Origin: Catalimonadaceae bacterium JC749
GTDB taxonomy: Bacteria; Bacteroidota; Bacteroidia; Cytophagales; Cyclobacteriaceae
NCBI GenBank assembly: GCA_021730635.1
Contig: JAJNNC010000001.1
Span: forward strand, 992,001-1,056,000
DNA: 64,000 bases
Direction: 5' to 3'
This document shows positions 45,001 through 52,051 of the stretch, in pieces. Position 1 is the first letter of the stretch. Every line of letters starts with the position of its first letter. The notes under the pieces are model-generated. The model made no database searches and was not told the origin of the DNA. It saw only the letters and a list, made by a program, of their open reading frames with translations. Position numbers and translations under genes: made by a program.

Positions 45001-45435
45001 AGTAGAGGAAGTGACAGTACCGTTCACCTGAATGGCTTGAGAGATTTCAATGGTTTGCTGTCTTTTTCCTTCTTTTACCGGTTTTACATGGATGTTGTCA
45101 TTCACCTGTTTGAAGTGAACTCTGGCTGTTTTACCAATATCCAAAAGCACGTGTTCCAGGGTTTGCTCATCCGCCTGAACGGTGATACCCTTTCGGCCCG
45201 GCAAGTCACTTTCTTCATAAGTAAAATGAAAAGAGGTCTTGGATTCAATGACCTGTATGACCTCTACCAGGGTTGCATTTCTGATGTTTAAGGTGATGTG
45301 CACATCTTTCACACTTTTGTATTGTGCTATCCCATCTGTTGCAAATAATAAGGTAAAGGTGAAAAGCTGTATCATGAATCCATAGCCTATATATTTACTG
45401 GTCATCATGAGTAGTCTTAGTAGGTTGTTTTTCAT
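42091..45435 (-). CDS. SusC/RagA-family TonB-dependent transporter with STN domain (locus 1)
   Basis: A 1114-residue outer-membrane transporter. In order: signal peptide (ends near 'FATDGIAQ'), an STN domain at about 45-115, a CarboxypepD_reg-like domain at about 135-210 ('VNGTVTSSTDGEGLPGVNVL'), a TonB-box-like 'LEEVVVIGYGTQKKVNVTGS', the plug ('MALQGLAPGVTV', 'IYGSRAANGVILVTT') and a 22-strand barrel ending in Phe. STN-bearing SusC proteins signal through a FecR-type anti-sigma factor to an ECF sigma factor, and those genes lie upstream. Head of the operon with SusD, the giant oxidoreductase and the FMN_bind-like gene. Confidence 0.96.
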   Translation of the reverse strand: MKNNLLRLLMMTSKYIGYGFMIQLFTFTLLFATDGIAQYKSVKDVHITLNIRNATLVEVIQVIESKTSFHFTYEESDLPGRKGITVQADEQTLEHVLLDIGKTARVHFKQVNDNIHVKPVKEGKRQQTIEISQAIQVNGTVTSSTDGEGLPGVNVLVKGTATGTITDIDGRYHISVPEEDDTLVFSSIGYITQEVAVNGRTEINATMAEDVQSLEEVVVIGYGTQKKVNVTGSVESINEQDIVSRPVGQASMALQGLAPGVTVTQNSGKPGSDGGVIRIRGIGTTGDANPLVLVDGIPFNLNDVDVNEIESISVLKDAASAAIYGSRAANGVILVTTKRAKKQQFAINYRASAGWQQPTELMDKVSGYDHMVMINEAHRNVGQSEPFSQEYIDAYKTAAPSDEYPETDWHEVMLKDRAFQQNHYLSINSGGEKISLLGSLSFLDQDGMMHSNYKRFNLRLNSDIRLKDNLQFNIDLLGKSENNAEPPQGWYWLARYPHNLPGKNEDGSWGIGWDGNNGWATLEDGGMSHTKSDEFIVNMRMDWQPVPGINLAFQVAPNKSYNHYKSFRKQVNLYYPDGFMINPTPYRAELTEQYMKESTNNYKALLSYDKNFSAHSLNLLGGWEAIDYKNEWIQGFRDQFPLENYEVLNVGSTANQTATGSAYEWALMSYFGRVNYNYQEKYLFEANARIDGSSRFAEGYKYGFFPSFSVGWRISEETFLSNTSDDWLYDLKLRASWGKLGNQLIGNYPFASAVTMGLNYVYGNDIPAIGGALLNAANPQISWETTEMVNVGLDAGMGKFYITADYYIKNTYDILLELPLPRIAGLDPPFQNAGKVRNAGWDLRVQFNDNINDFKYSIGANLANVSNKIVDLVGTGPYIGTRTVRMEGQPIDALFGLEALGLFQTQEEIDNHAGQFGPSSPGDIKYKDQSVDVNGDGIADEPDGVVNATDRVVIGNPIPRYTYGLNLSGQFKGFDLGVFIQGVGKADGYLDNFATMAFYLGGTAQEWHKDHWTENNPNASYPRLTFNYPNNEQVSSYWVRSAAYFRLKNLQLGYTLPSTFTNRISVAKCRVFFSGQNLLTLDNFYDSYDPESPVGQGDFYPMVKVFAFGLETTF

Positions 45436-45478
45436 ACATTTGTAATGTTTTAATTGATGGAGAATTGATTAAAACGCA

Positions 45479-45528
45479 GCCCCCTTCCGCAAAGCGAGGA
45501 TGCACCACCATCCTGCTTTGCCGGGGGC
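45479..45528. terminator. Long GC-rich hairpin between FecR and SusC genes
   Basis: Outer arms GCCCCC (45479-45484) and GGGGGC (45523-45528) enclose inner arms GCAAAGCGAGGATG (45489-45502) and CATCCTGCTTTGC (45509-45521) with one bulge. On the plus strand it is followed by ATTTTTATTTG, on the minus strand by TGCGTTTT. It sits downstream of fecR and upstream of susC on the minus strand, so it may end the sigma-fecR transcript or attenuate susC. Confidence 0.6.
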
Positions 45529-45570
45529 ATTTTTATTTGTAGATCATTTATATTTCATAAGCTTGCAGAT

Positions 45571-46614
45571 TTAGTTGAACATGAGTTTGATATTTTTACC
45601 ATTCATCTCAAAAGAGAAGCCCTTCACATAACTTATCCCGGTGAGCACATTTTCCAGATTTTGATTTTTAAACATCCCGGTATAAGTCCAATCCTCTTTT
45701 TTTACGCTATCTGTATTTCCTTCAATGGCTATCTTTACACCATACCAGTCTTCTAATTTTTGAATGACCTGTTCTATACCTGCTTTTTTAAAGTATAGAA
45801 TCCCTTCTTTCCAGGCTAATGTCTCCAAGGTATCAAAATGATCGGTACGGAAAGAGGCTTCTTGTATGTGATAATTGAGCCGCTCTCCAGGTTGAAGTTT
45901 TGTCGCTTTCACATCCCTTATTTTATCTTTAGCTACCACTTGCACTACTCCCGTAGCCAATGACACCTCCGTTATGTCCCTGTCAGGCCGGTAATAAATA
46001 TTAAAAGAAGTGCCTAAGGCAGTAGTGGAAAGGTTTCCTGAATGCACAGTGAAAGGCCGTAGTGAATCCTTAGCCACTTCAAAAAAGGCTTCTCCCACTA
46101 GTACGATTTCCCGCTTATTTTCCCTGAAACCGGAATCATAGGTAATACTGCTCCGGGCGTTCAATATCACCTTGGAGCCGTCGGGCAATACCGTAGTCCG
46201 CTTCACACCTGCCGGTGTCTCGATAGCCACTACTCTTGGTGATTCAATAGTTTGTGGCGTTTGAGAAAAATCTGAGAAGAGCCAGGTGAAAAGGAAAGGA
46301 ATAAAAAGAATAGCTGCAACCCTTAAGGCATAGGCCCATGATTCAGACAGGCTAATCCATTGTCTTTTGTGTTTAAAAGTGACAGCGTGCTTTTGAGGCT
46401 GATCCATCTGCTGATGAATAAAATCCAGCATGCCCTGAGGATCATGCACAAACTGAGGATCATGTTTCTCTTGCTCCGCCTCCTGCCAAATAGCGTGCAG
46501 ATCATCTTCCTGCCAAGGTTCTATCTTATGATGGCTGAACCACTCCAGTACCTGTTTTGCCTCCTCAGGCGTACAATCTTTTCTGAAAAATTTCTCGATC
46601 AGTTTACTGTTCAT
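45571..46614 (-). CDS. FecR-family anti-sigma factor
   Basis: A 347-residue membrane regulator. Residues 1-80 are the cytoplasmic part that would bind the sigma factor ('MNSKLIEKFFRKDCTPEEAK'). One transmembrane helix follows ('ALRVAAILFIPFLFTWLF', about 97-114). The periplasmic FecR domain has 'VAIETPAGVKRTTVLPDGSKVILNARSS' and a DUF4974-type C-terminal domain ends near 'YVKGFSFEMNGKNIKLMF'. It should receive the signal from the STN domain of SusC and release or activate the sigma factor encoded just upstream. Gap to the sigma gene 135 bases, to SusC also 135. Confidence 0.93.
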   Translation of the reverse strand: MNSKLIEKFFRKDCTPEEAKQVLEWFSHHKIEPWQEDDLHAIWQEAEQEKHDPQFVHDPQGMLDFIHQQMDQPQKHAVTFKHKRQWISLSESWAYALRVAAILFIPFLFTWLFSDFSQTPQTIESPRVVAIETPAGVKRTTVLPDGSKVILNARSSITYDSGFRENKREIVLVGEAFFEVAKDSLRPFTVHSGNLSTTALGTSFNIYYRPDRDITEVSLATGVVQVVAKDKIRDVKATKLQPGERLNYHIQEASFRTDHFDTLETLAWKEGILYFKKAGIEQVIQKLEDWYGVKIAIEGNTDSVKKEDWTYTGMFKNQNLENVLTGISYVKGFSFEMNGKNIKLMFN

Positions 46615-46749
46615 GAGGTTTTTTGCCCTTTATAGTAAATACAATCAACGCCTGTTTAGGGCCACCTCTCTCTGAAAAATTTTTAATAAATTTTCATTCT
46701 TGTTGCAAGGGGTAGAATAAATCTAACTTTGGATGTGAGTTACAGCAGC

Positions 46750-47361
46750 TCAGGAAAGCAAATAGATGAGCGTAAGAAGAATGATCGGAGCAATCTCATG
46801 CACCTGGATCTGTTCTTTTAGGAAACGTAACGCTTTATAGATATGGTTTTTAACATTGCTGGTACTCGTATTCAATTTTTCCGCAATCTCACTGTGACTT
46901 AACCCTTCAATACGGCTCATTGTAAACACTTCTCGTCGTACTGGAGGCAGTTGATTACAGGCTGCCTGAATGAGGTCTCTCAGTTCATTAAAATGAACCT
47001 TGTTTTCAGTGACATTTTCTGTTTGACTGCCATATAAAGTCATGTATTCTTTATAAGCAAAAAGATAGGCTTTACGTCTGGCTTTATTATAAACCAGATT
47101 CTTAGCCATAGTGTAAAGAAAACTACTAAATTTATATTGAGGATCAATCCATTGTCTTCTTTCCCAAACCTTCAGAAAAACCTCCTGCACCACTTCTTTT
47201 GCATCCTCTGCATCATGGGTAAGCTTCATTGAATAAGCAAACAGCGTAGGCTCATAAGCACAAAACAATTCATTAAAAGCGGCTTTATCCCCTTCTTTGA
47301 GCTTGTTGATTAACTGTTTATGTTGATGATCATCTTGTGATGCCATATTATAATGTTTCAT
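46750..47361 (-). CDS. ECF RNA polymerase sigma factor (FecI-like)
   Basis: A 203-residue ECF sigma-70 factor. Region 2 spans about 25-95 ('AFNELFCAYEPTLFAYSMKL', 'EVVQEVFLKVWERR'), and region 4 about 125-180 ('LPPVRREVFTMSRIEGLSHSE', 'LNTSTSNVKNHIYKALRFL'). The C terminus ends in a hydrophobic tail ('APIILLTLIYLLS'). It is the expected transcriptional activator of the susC/susD operon downstream, controlled by the FecR protein. It probably also drives its own gene or the paralogous locus 2, which is not testable here. Confidence 0.93.
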   Translation of the reverse strand: MKHYNMASQDDHQHKQLINKLKEGDKAAFNELFCAYEPTLFAYSMKLTHDAEDAKEVVQEVFLKVWERRQWIDPQYKFSSFLYTMAKNLVYNKARRKAYLFAYKEYMTLYGSQTENVTENKVHFNELRDLIQAACNQLPPVRREVFTMSRIEGLSHSEIAEKLNTSTSNVKNHIYKALRFLKEQIQVHEIAPIILLTLIYLLS

Positions 47362-47725
47362 CCAACTACTTATTTCCTGAAAGGGAAAGTAACATCAAAT
47401 ATTTCCAATTAATAAAATATAATTTAAAAATTTCTAAATAATAAGATATATTTTTTTGTTAAGTTTTAATTCATAATGATTTCTGCTTGTACCACTCAGT
47501 TATAAAAGATGATAGTGATTACCAAGGCAGTACTATGCGAAATTAACCTTATCAATGGGCATTGTACCTCTTCGAAAACTCATGCTACTCAAGAAAGCTC
47601 CTTCCGAATGTTGGTCATACTCCATTGATAAAGATGGCTAATTGTACATTCTATTGAAAAATTATTGGTAAATATTCCGATCATTTTAGGAATATTTTCG
47701 TATAATTGAGAAAACAAAAGTATAC
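47362..47725. other. Intergenic region with divergent promoters and an inverted repeat
   Basis: About 360 AT-rich bases between the sigma gene (minus) and the Xre antitoxin gene (plus). Apart from the inverted repeat at 47670-47697 nothing was recognised. The sigma gene's promoter must lie at the left end; no clear match to TAnnTTTG was seen. Confidence 0.55.
47670..47697 (+). promoter_or_regulatory. Candidate operator of the Xre-RES operon
   Basis: AAATATTCC (47670-47678) and GGAATATTT (47689-47697) are a perfect 9-bp inverted repeat with a 10-base spacer, ending 28 bases before the ATG at 47726. A TATAATTG close to the -7 consensus follows at about 47701-47708. Xre-type antitoxins usually repress their own promoter through such repeats. 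Confidence 0.5.
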
Positions 47726-48100
47726 ATGAATCCATATCAGGTCATTGACACAGCAGAAAAAGGTATCTCTATCAGAATATTTGATAAGCTGGTAAGCCAA
47801 AGCGGCTACTCTAAAGCTGCCCTTGCAGCTTTTATCGGACTGGATGTGAGAACCATCAGTAATTACAAAAATAAGAACAAAGACCTCAAAAAAACAGATG
47901 CTGAACATCTGCTCAAGCTCAAAGAACTCTTTGATAAAGGTCAGGAAGTGTTTGGCAGTAGTGAAGAATTTGTCCGTTGGTTAGGAAAGCCCTCTTATGG
48001 GCTTGAAGGCCGATTGCCAGAAGCACTACTCAACTACATCTCTGGTATAGAGCTGGTCAGCAGAGAACTTACCCGTATTGAATACGGAGACTTTTCCTGA
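47726..48100 (+). CDS. Xre/MbcA/ParS-type antitoxin (DUF2384)
   Basis: A 124-residue antitoxin. The N-terminal part is a helix-turn-helix ('SGYSKAALAAFIGLDVRTISNYKNKNK'). The C-terminal part is the Xre-type toxin-binding domain ('EVFGSSEEFVRWLGKPSYGLEGRLPEALL'), which occludes the active site of RES toxins. Stop TGA at 48098-48100 overlaps the toxin's ATG as TGATG, so the two are translationally coupled. It should bind the inverted repeat upstream and repress the operon. Confidence 0.9.
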   Translation: MNPYQVIDTAEKGISIRIFDKLVSQSGYSKAALAAFIGLDVRTISNYKNKNKDLKKTDAEHLLKLKELFDKGQEVFGSSEEFVRWLGKPSYGLEGRLPEALLNYISGIELVSRELTRIEYGDFS

Positions 48101-48540
48101 TGCTGGTTTATAGAATTACCAAAGCCAAATATGCTCATGTATTGGTGGCCTCTGGTTTTCGTAACCGATGGAACGAGGATAGCCAATATGTCATCTACAC
48201 CAGCGATTCCCGTGCCCCGGCCTGTTTAGAGAACCTTGTACACCGAAGCAACAGTGGTAACGATCAGCTTTTCCGAACCATGATCATCTTTGTTCCAGAT
48301 GAACTACCCATACTGACCATCCATGAAAATGATTTACCAGAGGCCTGGCGTAAGGGCTACTGTGAGAAGTGTCTGCAGATAGGCAAGAACTGGTATGCAG
48401 AAAATAAATATCCCATTCTTAAAGTGCCTACCTCCATTATCTCCAATGAGTGGAACTATATCCTCAATACCCGCCATCAGGATTTCAGTAACATTCAGCT
48501 CATAGGTACAGAAAACTTTCTTTTTGATACGAGGCTGTGA
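48100..48540 (+). CDS. RES-domain toxin (NAD+ phosphorylase)
   Basis: A 146-residue RES toxin. The motif residues are visible: Arg in 'VYRITK', a Tyr and 'DSRAPACLENLVHRS' with the key Glu, and Ser in 'VPTSIISNEWNYILN'. The 'ILNTRHQDF' ending is a variant of the usual Asn-Pro-x-His form. The family degrades NAD+ by phosphorolysis and stops growth or kills the cell. Start ATG at 48100 inside the antitoxin stop. It lies between two related flavoprotein loci with opposite orientation, so it was probably inserted or retained there after rearrangement. Confidence 0.9.
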   Translation: MLVYRITKAKYAHVLVASGFRNRWNEDSQYVIYTSDSRAPACLENLVHRSNSGNDQLFRTMIIFVPDELPILTIHENDLPEAWRKGYCEKCLQIGKNWYAENKYPILKVPTSIISNEWNYILNTRHQDFSNIQLIGTENFLFDTRL

Positions 48541-48620
48541 ACTTGTTAGAAAATAATAATAGAAGAACGCTTCCCTGATGTGATTGTATGGCAATCAGGA
48601 AATCTAATAGATAAAAGGTA

Positions 48621-48694
48621 ATTCTTTTCATAAGTGTTTATCAGTCAGCTATTTGAGTATCTTCAAGGGTTAGGAATTGCTGGTCTTCCAGCAG
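48621..48694. repeat. 74-bp direct repeat, left copy
   Basis: 71 of 74 bases match 50310-50383. This copy covers the end of the oxidoreductase gene at 48641 and 20 bases beyond it, including a minus-strand ATG at 48631 followed by AAAAGAAT, which equals the start of that same gene. It looks like the remnant of a further gene copy. Confidence 0.85.
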
Positions 48695-50320
48695 CCGGTC
48701 TTTTAATGTACTGTAGCTGACTTCCTGCACGGTCTGTTGATTATCAATAGCCAGAGAGGCAGCGGTAGCCGCTGACTGCCCCAGCACCATGAATACGGGT
48801 TCCATGCGGATAGAGCCAAAAGCAATGTGGCTGGCAGAAAGACAAACCGGCACCAACAGGTTGGTAACTTCTTCCCGCTTGGGTATTATGGAGCGATAAG
48901 AAATCGGATAGGGAGGAAACCCACCTACTTCTACATTACCTTCGTTCTTCACCTGAGCCGCACCTCCTGTGCCCTCTACGACTATTCGCTGGCAGTTATG
49001 GGAATCCATCGTGTAGGCCGCCAGACCTACCGCATCCTCAATGACCTCTTCTCCTACGCAATTGGCTTGCGTCATCACATATTCGCCAATCAATCGTCTG
49101 GCTTCCCGTACATACAGTTGGGGCGACCAGTTTCCATGGGCTTCGTACTCATCTTTGGGATAACCCCATTGGCGCACTTCTTCCTGCAGTTCGGCAGGTA
49201 CCCGTGGATCACTGGTGTAAAAATAAAGCAGGCCTTTAGTGTAATCTTCATGCGCTTTGATGATGGAATCACGCTCATCATAACTAGCTTCAGGATAGGC
49301 ATGACTCCAGTTGATCATATCGGTGGAGAAGCCGCCCCGGTTGTTGATATCGGTCTTGTCATTGGGCATCAGACTCCAGATAAAATACTGATTGATTTCT
49401 CTCATGTTGGGTTGCGCTTCAAAAAGGCGGGCCAGTAGCTCATACCTGGTGGCATCGTAATTCTCTGGCTCAGTAATGGGGATTCTGTTTTCCTCATCAT
49501 TGGTCAGGCAGATACGGAAATTATAGGTCTGTACCAGGCTGTCGCCACTCCCCTGCTCCTGCAGTTCAGCATCAGTAATTCCCCAGAGCAGTCCGCTCTC
49601 CGGATCACCTGGGGTCACGTAAGGATCCACGCCATCGGGAAACTGATGCCCTTCCAGCATCTGCACACCATTGTAGGTTTCTCCATAGACACTATTGGCT
49701 TCACGGCCGACAAAATAGCTTACACCGGCAGCCGCCATCAGGTCGCCCTCATAGGTAGCGTCTATAAACATTTTTCCACGATAGGAAGTCCCATCTTCCA
49801 TCTCAATTGCAGTAAGGGTAGTACCTTCCTTCATCACCCCCTCTTCCCGGTTCAGTCTTTTATACACCACTTCAATATTGTCGACAGACAGCATGTCTTC
49901 ATACACCTGCAGAGCAGCCGATGGCTCAAAGGTCCACATGGCCTCTTCTCCTTCTTCCGTTCGGGTCTGGCCTCCATCCTGGTATTCGGATCTTTCCTGC
50001 CATTTCCAGTGGGAAGAGTCTTCATAGTATTGGCGGATATTCTGATAAAACTCTCTGGAAATTCCGCCAATAGCACTTTTATTGCCGATATCGGTTTGGC
50101 CTAGCCCTCCGGTGGTCATACCGCCTATTCTTTGGGTAGGCTCTATTAGCACGACTGACTTACCCATCCGGACACTTTGGATAGCTGCTGCTATACCGCC
50201 GGATGTAGCGCCATAGATAACGATATCATATTCAGCGGGTTGATTTTCCTGGGTAGAGTTGGTTGTTGAACAGGCAAAAGCCACAAAAGCAAGCCATAGT
50301 AATAAGAGGATTCTTTTCAT
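48641..50320 (-). CDS. Exported FAD-dependent oxidoreductase, lipoprotein (array member 5)
   Basis: A 559-residue PF12831-type oxidoreductase. The signal ends in a lipobox ('AFVAFACSTTN'). Rossmann motif 'IVIYGATSGGIAAAIQSVRMGK' at about 33-54, then '[16 protein letters not shown]', '[23 protein letters not shown]' and the C-terminal '[24 protein letters not shown]'. These residues make up the FAD pocket and a conserved substrate face. Closest in this window to the gene at 55711-57393 over most of its length, but its 3' end copies the gene at 50327. One base change (CGA to TGA) makes it end one residue earlier. Reaction unknown. Confidence 0.85.
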   Translation of the reverse strand: MKRILLLLWLAFVAFACSTTNSTQENQPAEYDIVIYGATSGGIAAAIQSVRMGKSVVLIEPTQRIGGMTTGGLGQTDIGNKSAIGGISREFYQNIRQYYEDSSHWKWQERSEYQDGGQTRTEEGEEAMWTFEPSAALQVYEDMLSVDNIEVVYKRLNREEGVMKEGTTLTAIEMEDGTSYRGKMFIDATYEGDLMAAAGVSYFVGREANSVYGETYNGVQMLEGHQFPDGVDPYVTPGDPESGLLWGITDAELQEQGSGDSLVQTYNFRICLTNDEENRIPITEPENYDATRYELLARLFEAQPNMREINQYFIWSLMPNDKTDINNRGGFSTDMINWSHAYPEASYDERDSIIKAHEDYTKGLLYFYTSDPRVPAELQEEVRQWGYPKDEYEAHGNWSPQLYVREARRLIGEYVMTQANCVGEEVIEDAVGLAAYTMDSHNCQRIVVEGTGGAAQVKNEGNVEVGGFPPYPISYRSIIPKREEVTNLLVPVCLSASHIAFGSIRMEPVFMVLGQSAATAASLAIDNQQTVQEVSYSTLKDRLLEDQQFLTLEDTQIAD

Positions 50321-50383
50321 AAGTGTTTATCGGTCAGCTATTTGAATATCTTCAAGGGTTAGGAATTGCTGGTCCTCCAGCAG
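50310..50383. repeat. 74-bp direct repeat, right copy
   Basis: Second copy of the repeat at 48621-48694. It covers the first 11 bases of the gene that starts at 50320, the 6-base spacer, and the end of the gene that stops at 50327. Confidence 0.85.
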
Positions 50384-52018
50384 TTTTGTTTTGAGTTTTT
50401 CATAATCCACCTCCTGCACAGCCACTTCATTTTCGATGGCCTGCACGGCAGCGGTAGCAGCACTCTGGCCCAGAATCATGAATACCGGTTCCATACGGAT
50501 AGAGCCAAAAGCAATATGAGAACTAGATACACAAACCGGCACTAGCAGATTTTCACACTCCTCTTTTTTAGGGACCAGCGAACCGTAAGCAATTTCGTAA
50601 GGTTCGGGTACTTTCACGCCTATGTCACCTTCGTTCTGTACAAAACCATCGGGCTTCACATAACGCTGAATGTTGTGAGAATCCATGGTATAGGAACCCA
50701 TGCCTACTGAGTTGGGCGTTTCTCTTTTATCCAGAATATCATTTTCTGTCATCACGTAATTACCAATCATGCGTCTGGCTTCCCGTACATAGATCTGATG
50801 AGGCCAGTTCCCATTATCGGTAAACTCATCTTTGGCCAGGCCCCAGATTTGCATCTCTTTCCGCACCTCCTCAGGCACGCGGGGATCATTGGCAATGAAA
50901 TACATCAACCCTTTCTGGTAGATCTCATGTTCTTTGATGATCTCTTTGCGGCGTTCGTAGGAAGCTTCCGGATAATCATAATTCATCCCTATGTAATCCG
51001 TACTGACCGGCCCATGGTTGTTGGTATCGGTCTTTCGGTTTGGAATAGTGTCAAATTTCTCAAACGTATCTCGCCAGCCTTTGTCATATACGCGGGCGAG
51101 CAGCTCATATTGGGTGGAGTCGTACCCTGCCGGCCTTGGAAAAGGAACGCGATTGTCAGGATGATTACTCAGGCACATGCGAAAGCAATAGGCCTGCACT
51201 TTGTCATCCCCTTCTCCATACGCACCGGGGTCTTCAGCAGAGATCAGGGGCAATAAGCCGCTGGATGAATCGCCGGGCACCACATAGGGGTCTATATCGT
51301 CCTTAAACCAATGCGCGTGGTGCAGCACGCCGGTTTGTATACCATTCCACTCTTCATTGTATACACTGTTGGCTTCACGGCCTACATGATAGCTCACCCC
51401 TGCTTCCGCCATCAGGTCGCCTTCGTAGGTAGCATCAATAAACATTTTCCCTTCGTAGGTCTGCCCATCCAAGGTGGTAAAAGATACAATTCTGCCATTT
51501 TCTTTCGTTATGCCATTGTCTCTGTTAAGCCAGGCATCGCGATAGATTTCTATGTTGTTTTCTTTGATAAAATCTTCAAAGACTTTTTCGGCGATATGGG
51601 GCTCAAAGATCCACATAGTGCGGTTCTCCCCATCGATGGCCACGGTACCTTGTCCTTTGTTGCCGTACTCTTCCTTTTTCTGCCATTTCCAGGTTTCAGG
51701 TTTCTGGTACTCCTGGTAAACCTTATGATAAAACTCTCTGGAAAGCCCGCCAATGACTTCTTTATTGCCGGTATCGGTAAAACCAAGCCCACCAGCACTA
51801 AGTCCTCCCAGGTGGATATCCGGAGACACCATGATGACAGATTTGCCCATGCGGGCCACCTGCACGGCAGCCGTCACGGCGGCAGAAGTACCTCCATAAA
51901 TGATGACATCGGCACTACGAACTTCCTTTTCAGGCTCATCTTGCACTGTTGAAGGTTGGGAACAGGAAAAAAACAGCAGTAAAATAAAGGTGAAATGATA
52001 AACAGATAACTTTTTCAT
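50327..52018 (-). CDS. Exported FAD-dependent oxidoreductase, lipoprotein (array member 4)
   Basis: A 563-residue PF12831-type oxidoreductase with a lipobox ('LLLFFSCSQPS'). 'VIIYGGTSAAVTAAVQVARMGK' is the FAD-binding turn, and 'GGLSAGGLGFTDTGNK', '[25 protein letters not shown]' and '[24 protein letters not shown]' are conserved. It follows the FMN_bind-like gene by 33 bases and precedes the next copy by 6 bases, so it belongs to the locus 2 operon. The 'MWIFEPHIAEKVFEDF' insert is shared with its paralogues. Substrate unknown; oxidation of a sugar or other alcohol is only an inference from the fold. Confidence 0.85.
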   Translation of the reverse strand: MKKLSVYHFTFILLLFFSCSQPSTVQDEPEKEVRSADVIIYGGTSAAVTAAVQVARMGKSVIMVSPDIHLGGLSAGGLGFTDTGNKEVIGGLSREFYHKVYQEYQKPETWKWQKKEEYGNKGQGTVAIDGENRTMWIFEPHIAEKVFEDFIKENNIEIYRDAWLNRDNGITKENGRIVSFTTLDGQTYEGKMFIDATYEGDLMAEAGVSYHVGREANSVYNEEWNGIQTGVLHHAHWFKDDIDPYVVPGDSSSGLLPLISAEDPGAYGEGDDKVQAYCFRMCLSNHPDNRVPFPRPAGYDSTQYELLARVYDKGWRDTFEKFDTIPNRKTDTNNHGPVSTDYIGMNYDYPEASYERRKEIIKEHEIYQKGLMYFIANDPRVPEEVRKEMQIWGLAKDEFTDNGNWPHQIYVREARRMIGNYVMTENDILDKRETPNSVGMGSYTMDSHNIQRYVKPDGFVQNEGDIGVKVPEPYEIAYGSLVPKKEECENLLVPVCVSSSHIAFGSIRMEPVFMILGQSAATAAVQAIENEVAVQEVDYEKLKTKLLEDQQFLTLEDIQIADR

Positions 52019-52051
52019 GCTTTAAAGTTAGGTTGTAATTTGCTTGTTGAT

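Noticed and set aside
40400-45435. Classic polysaccharide utilisation locus
   Set aside because: SusCD is present, but no glycoside hydrolase, polysaccharide lyase or carbohydrate esterase was found in either locus.
48571-48601. Imperfect inverted repeat after the RES toxin gene (TTCCCTGAT ... ATCAGGAA)
   Set aside because: Possible terminator for the convergent genes, but arms are mismatched and no T run follows, so I do not list it.
49646-50104. Plus-strand frames opposite the oxidoreductase genes (also near 48827 and 51311)
   Set aside because: The same kinds of antisense frame appear opposite several paralogues, as expected when they share codon bias; no domain or start site supports them.
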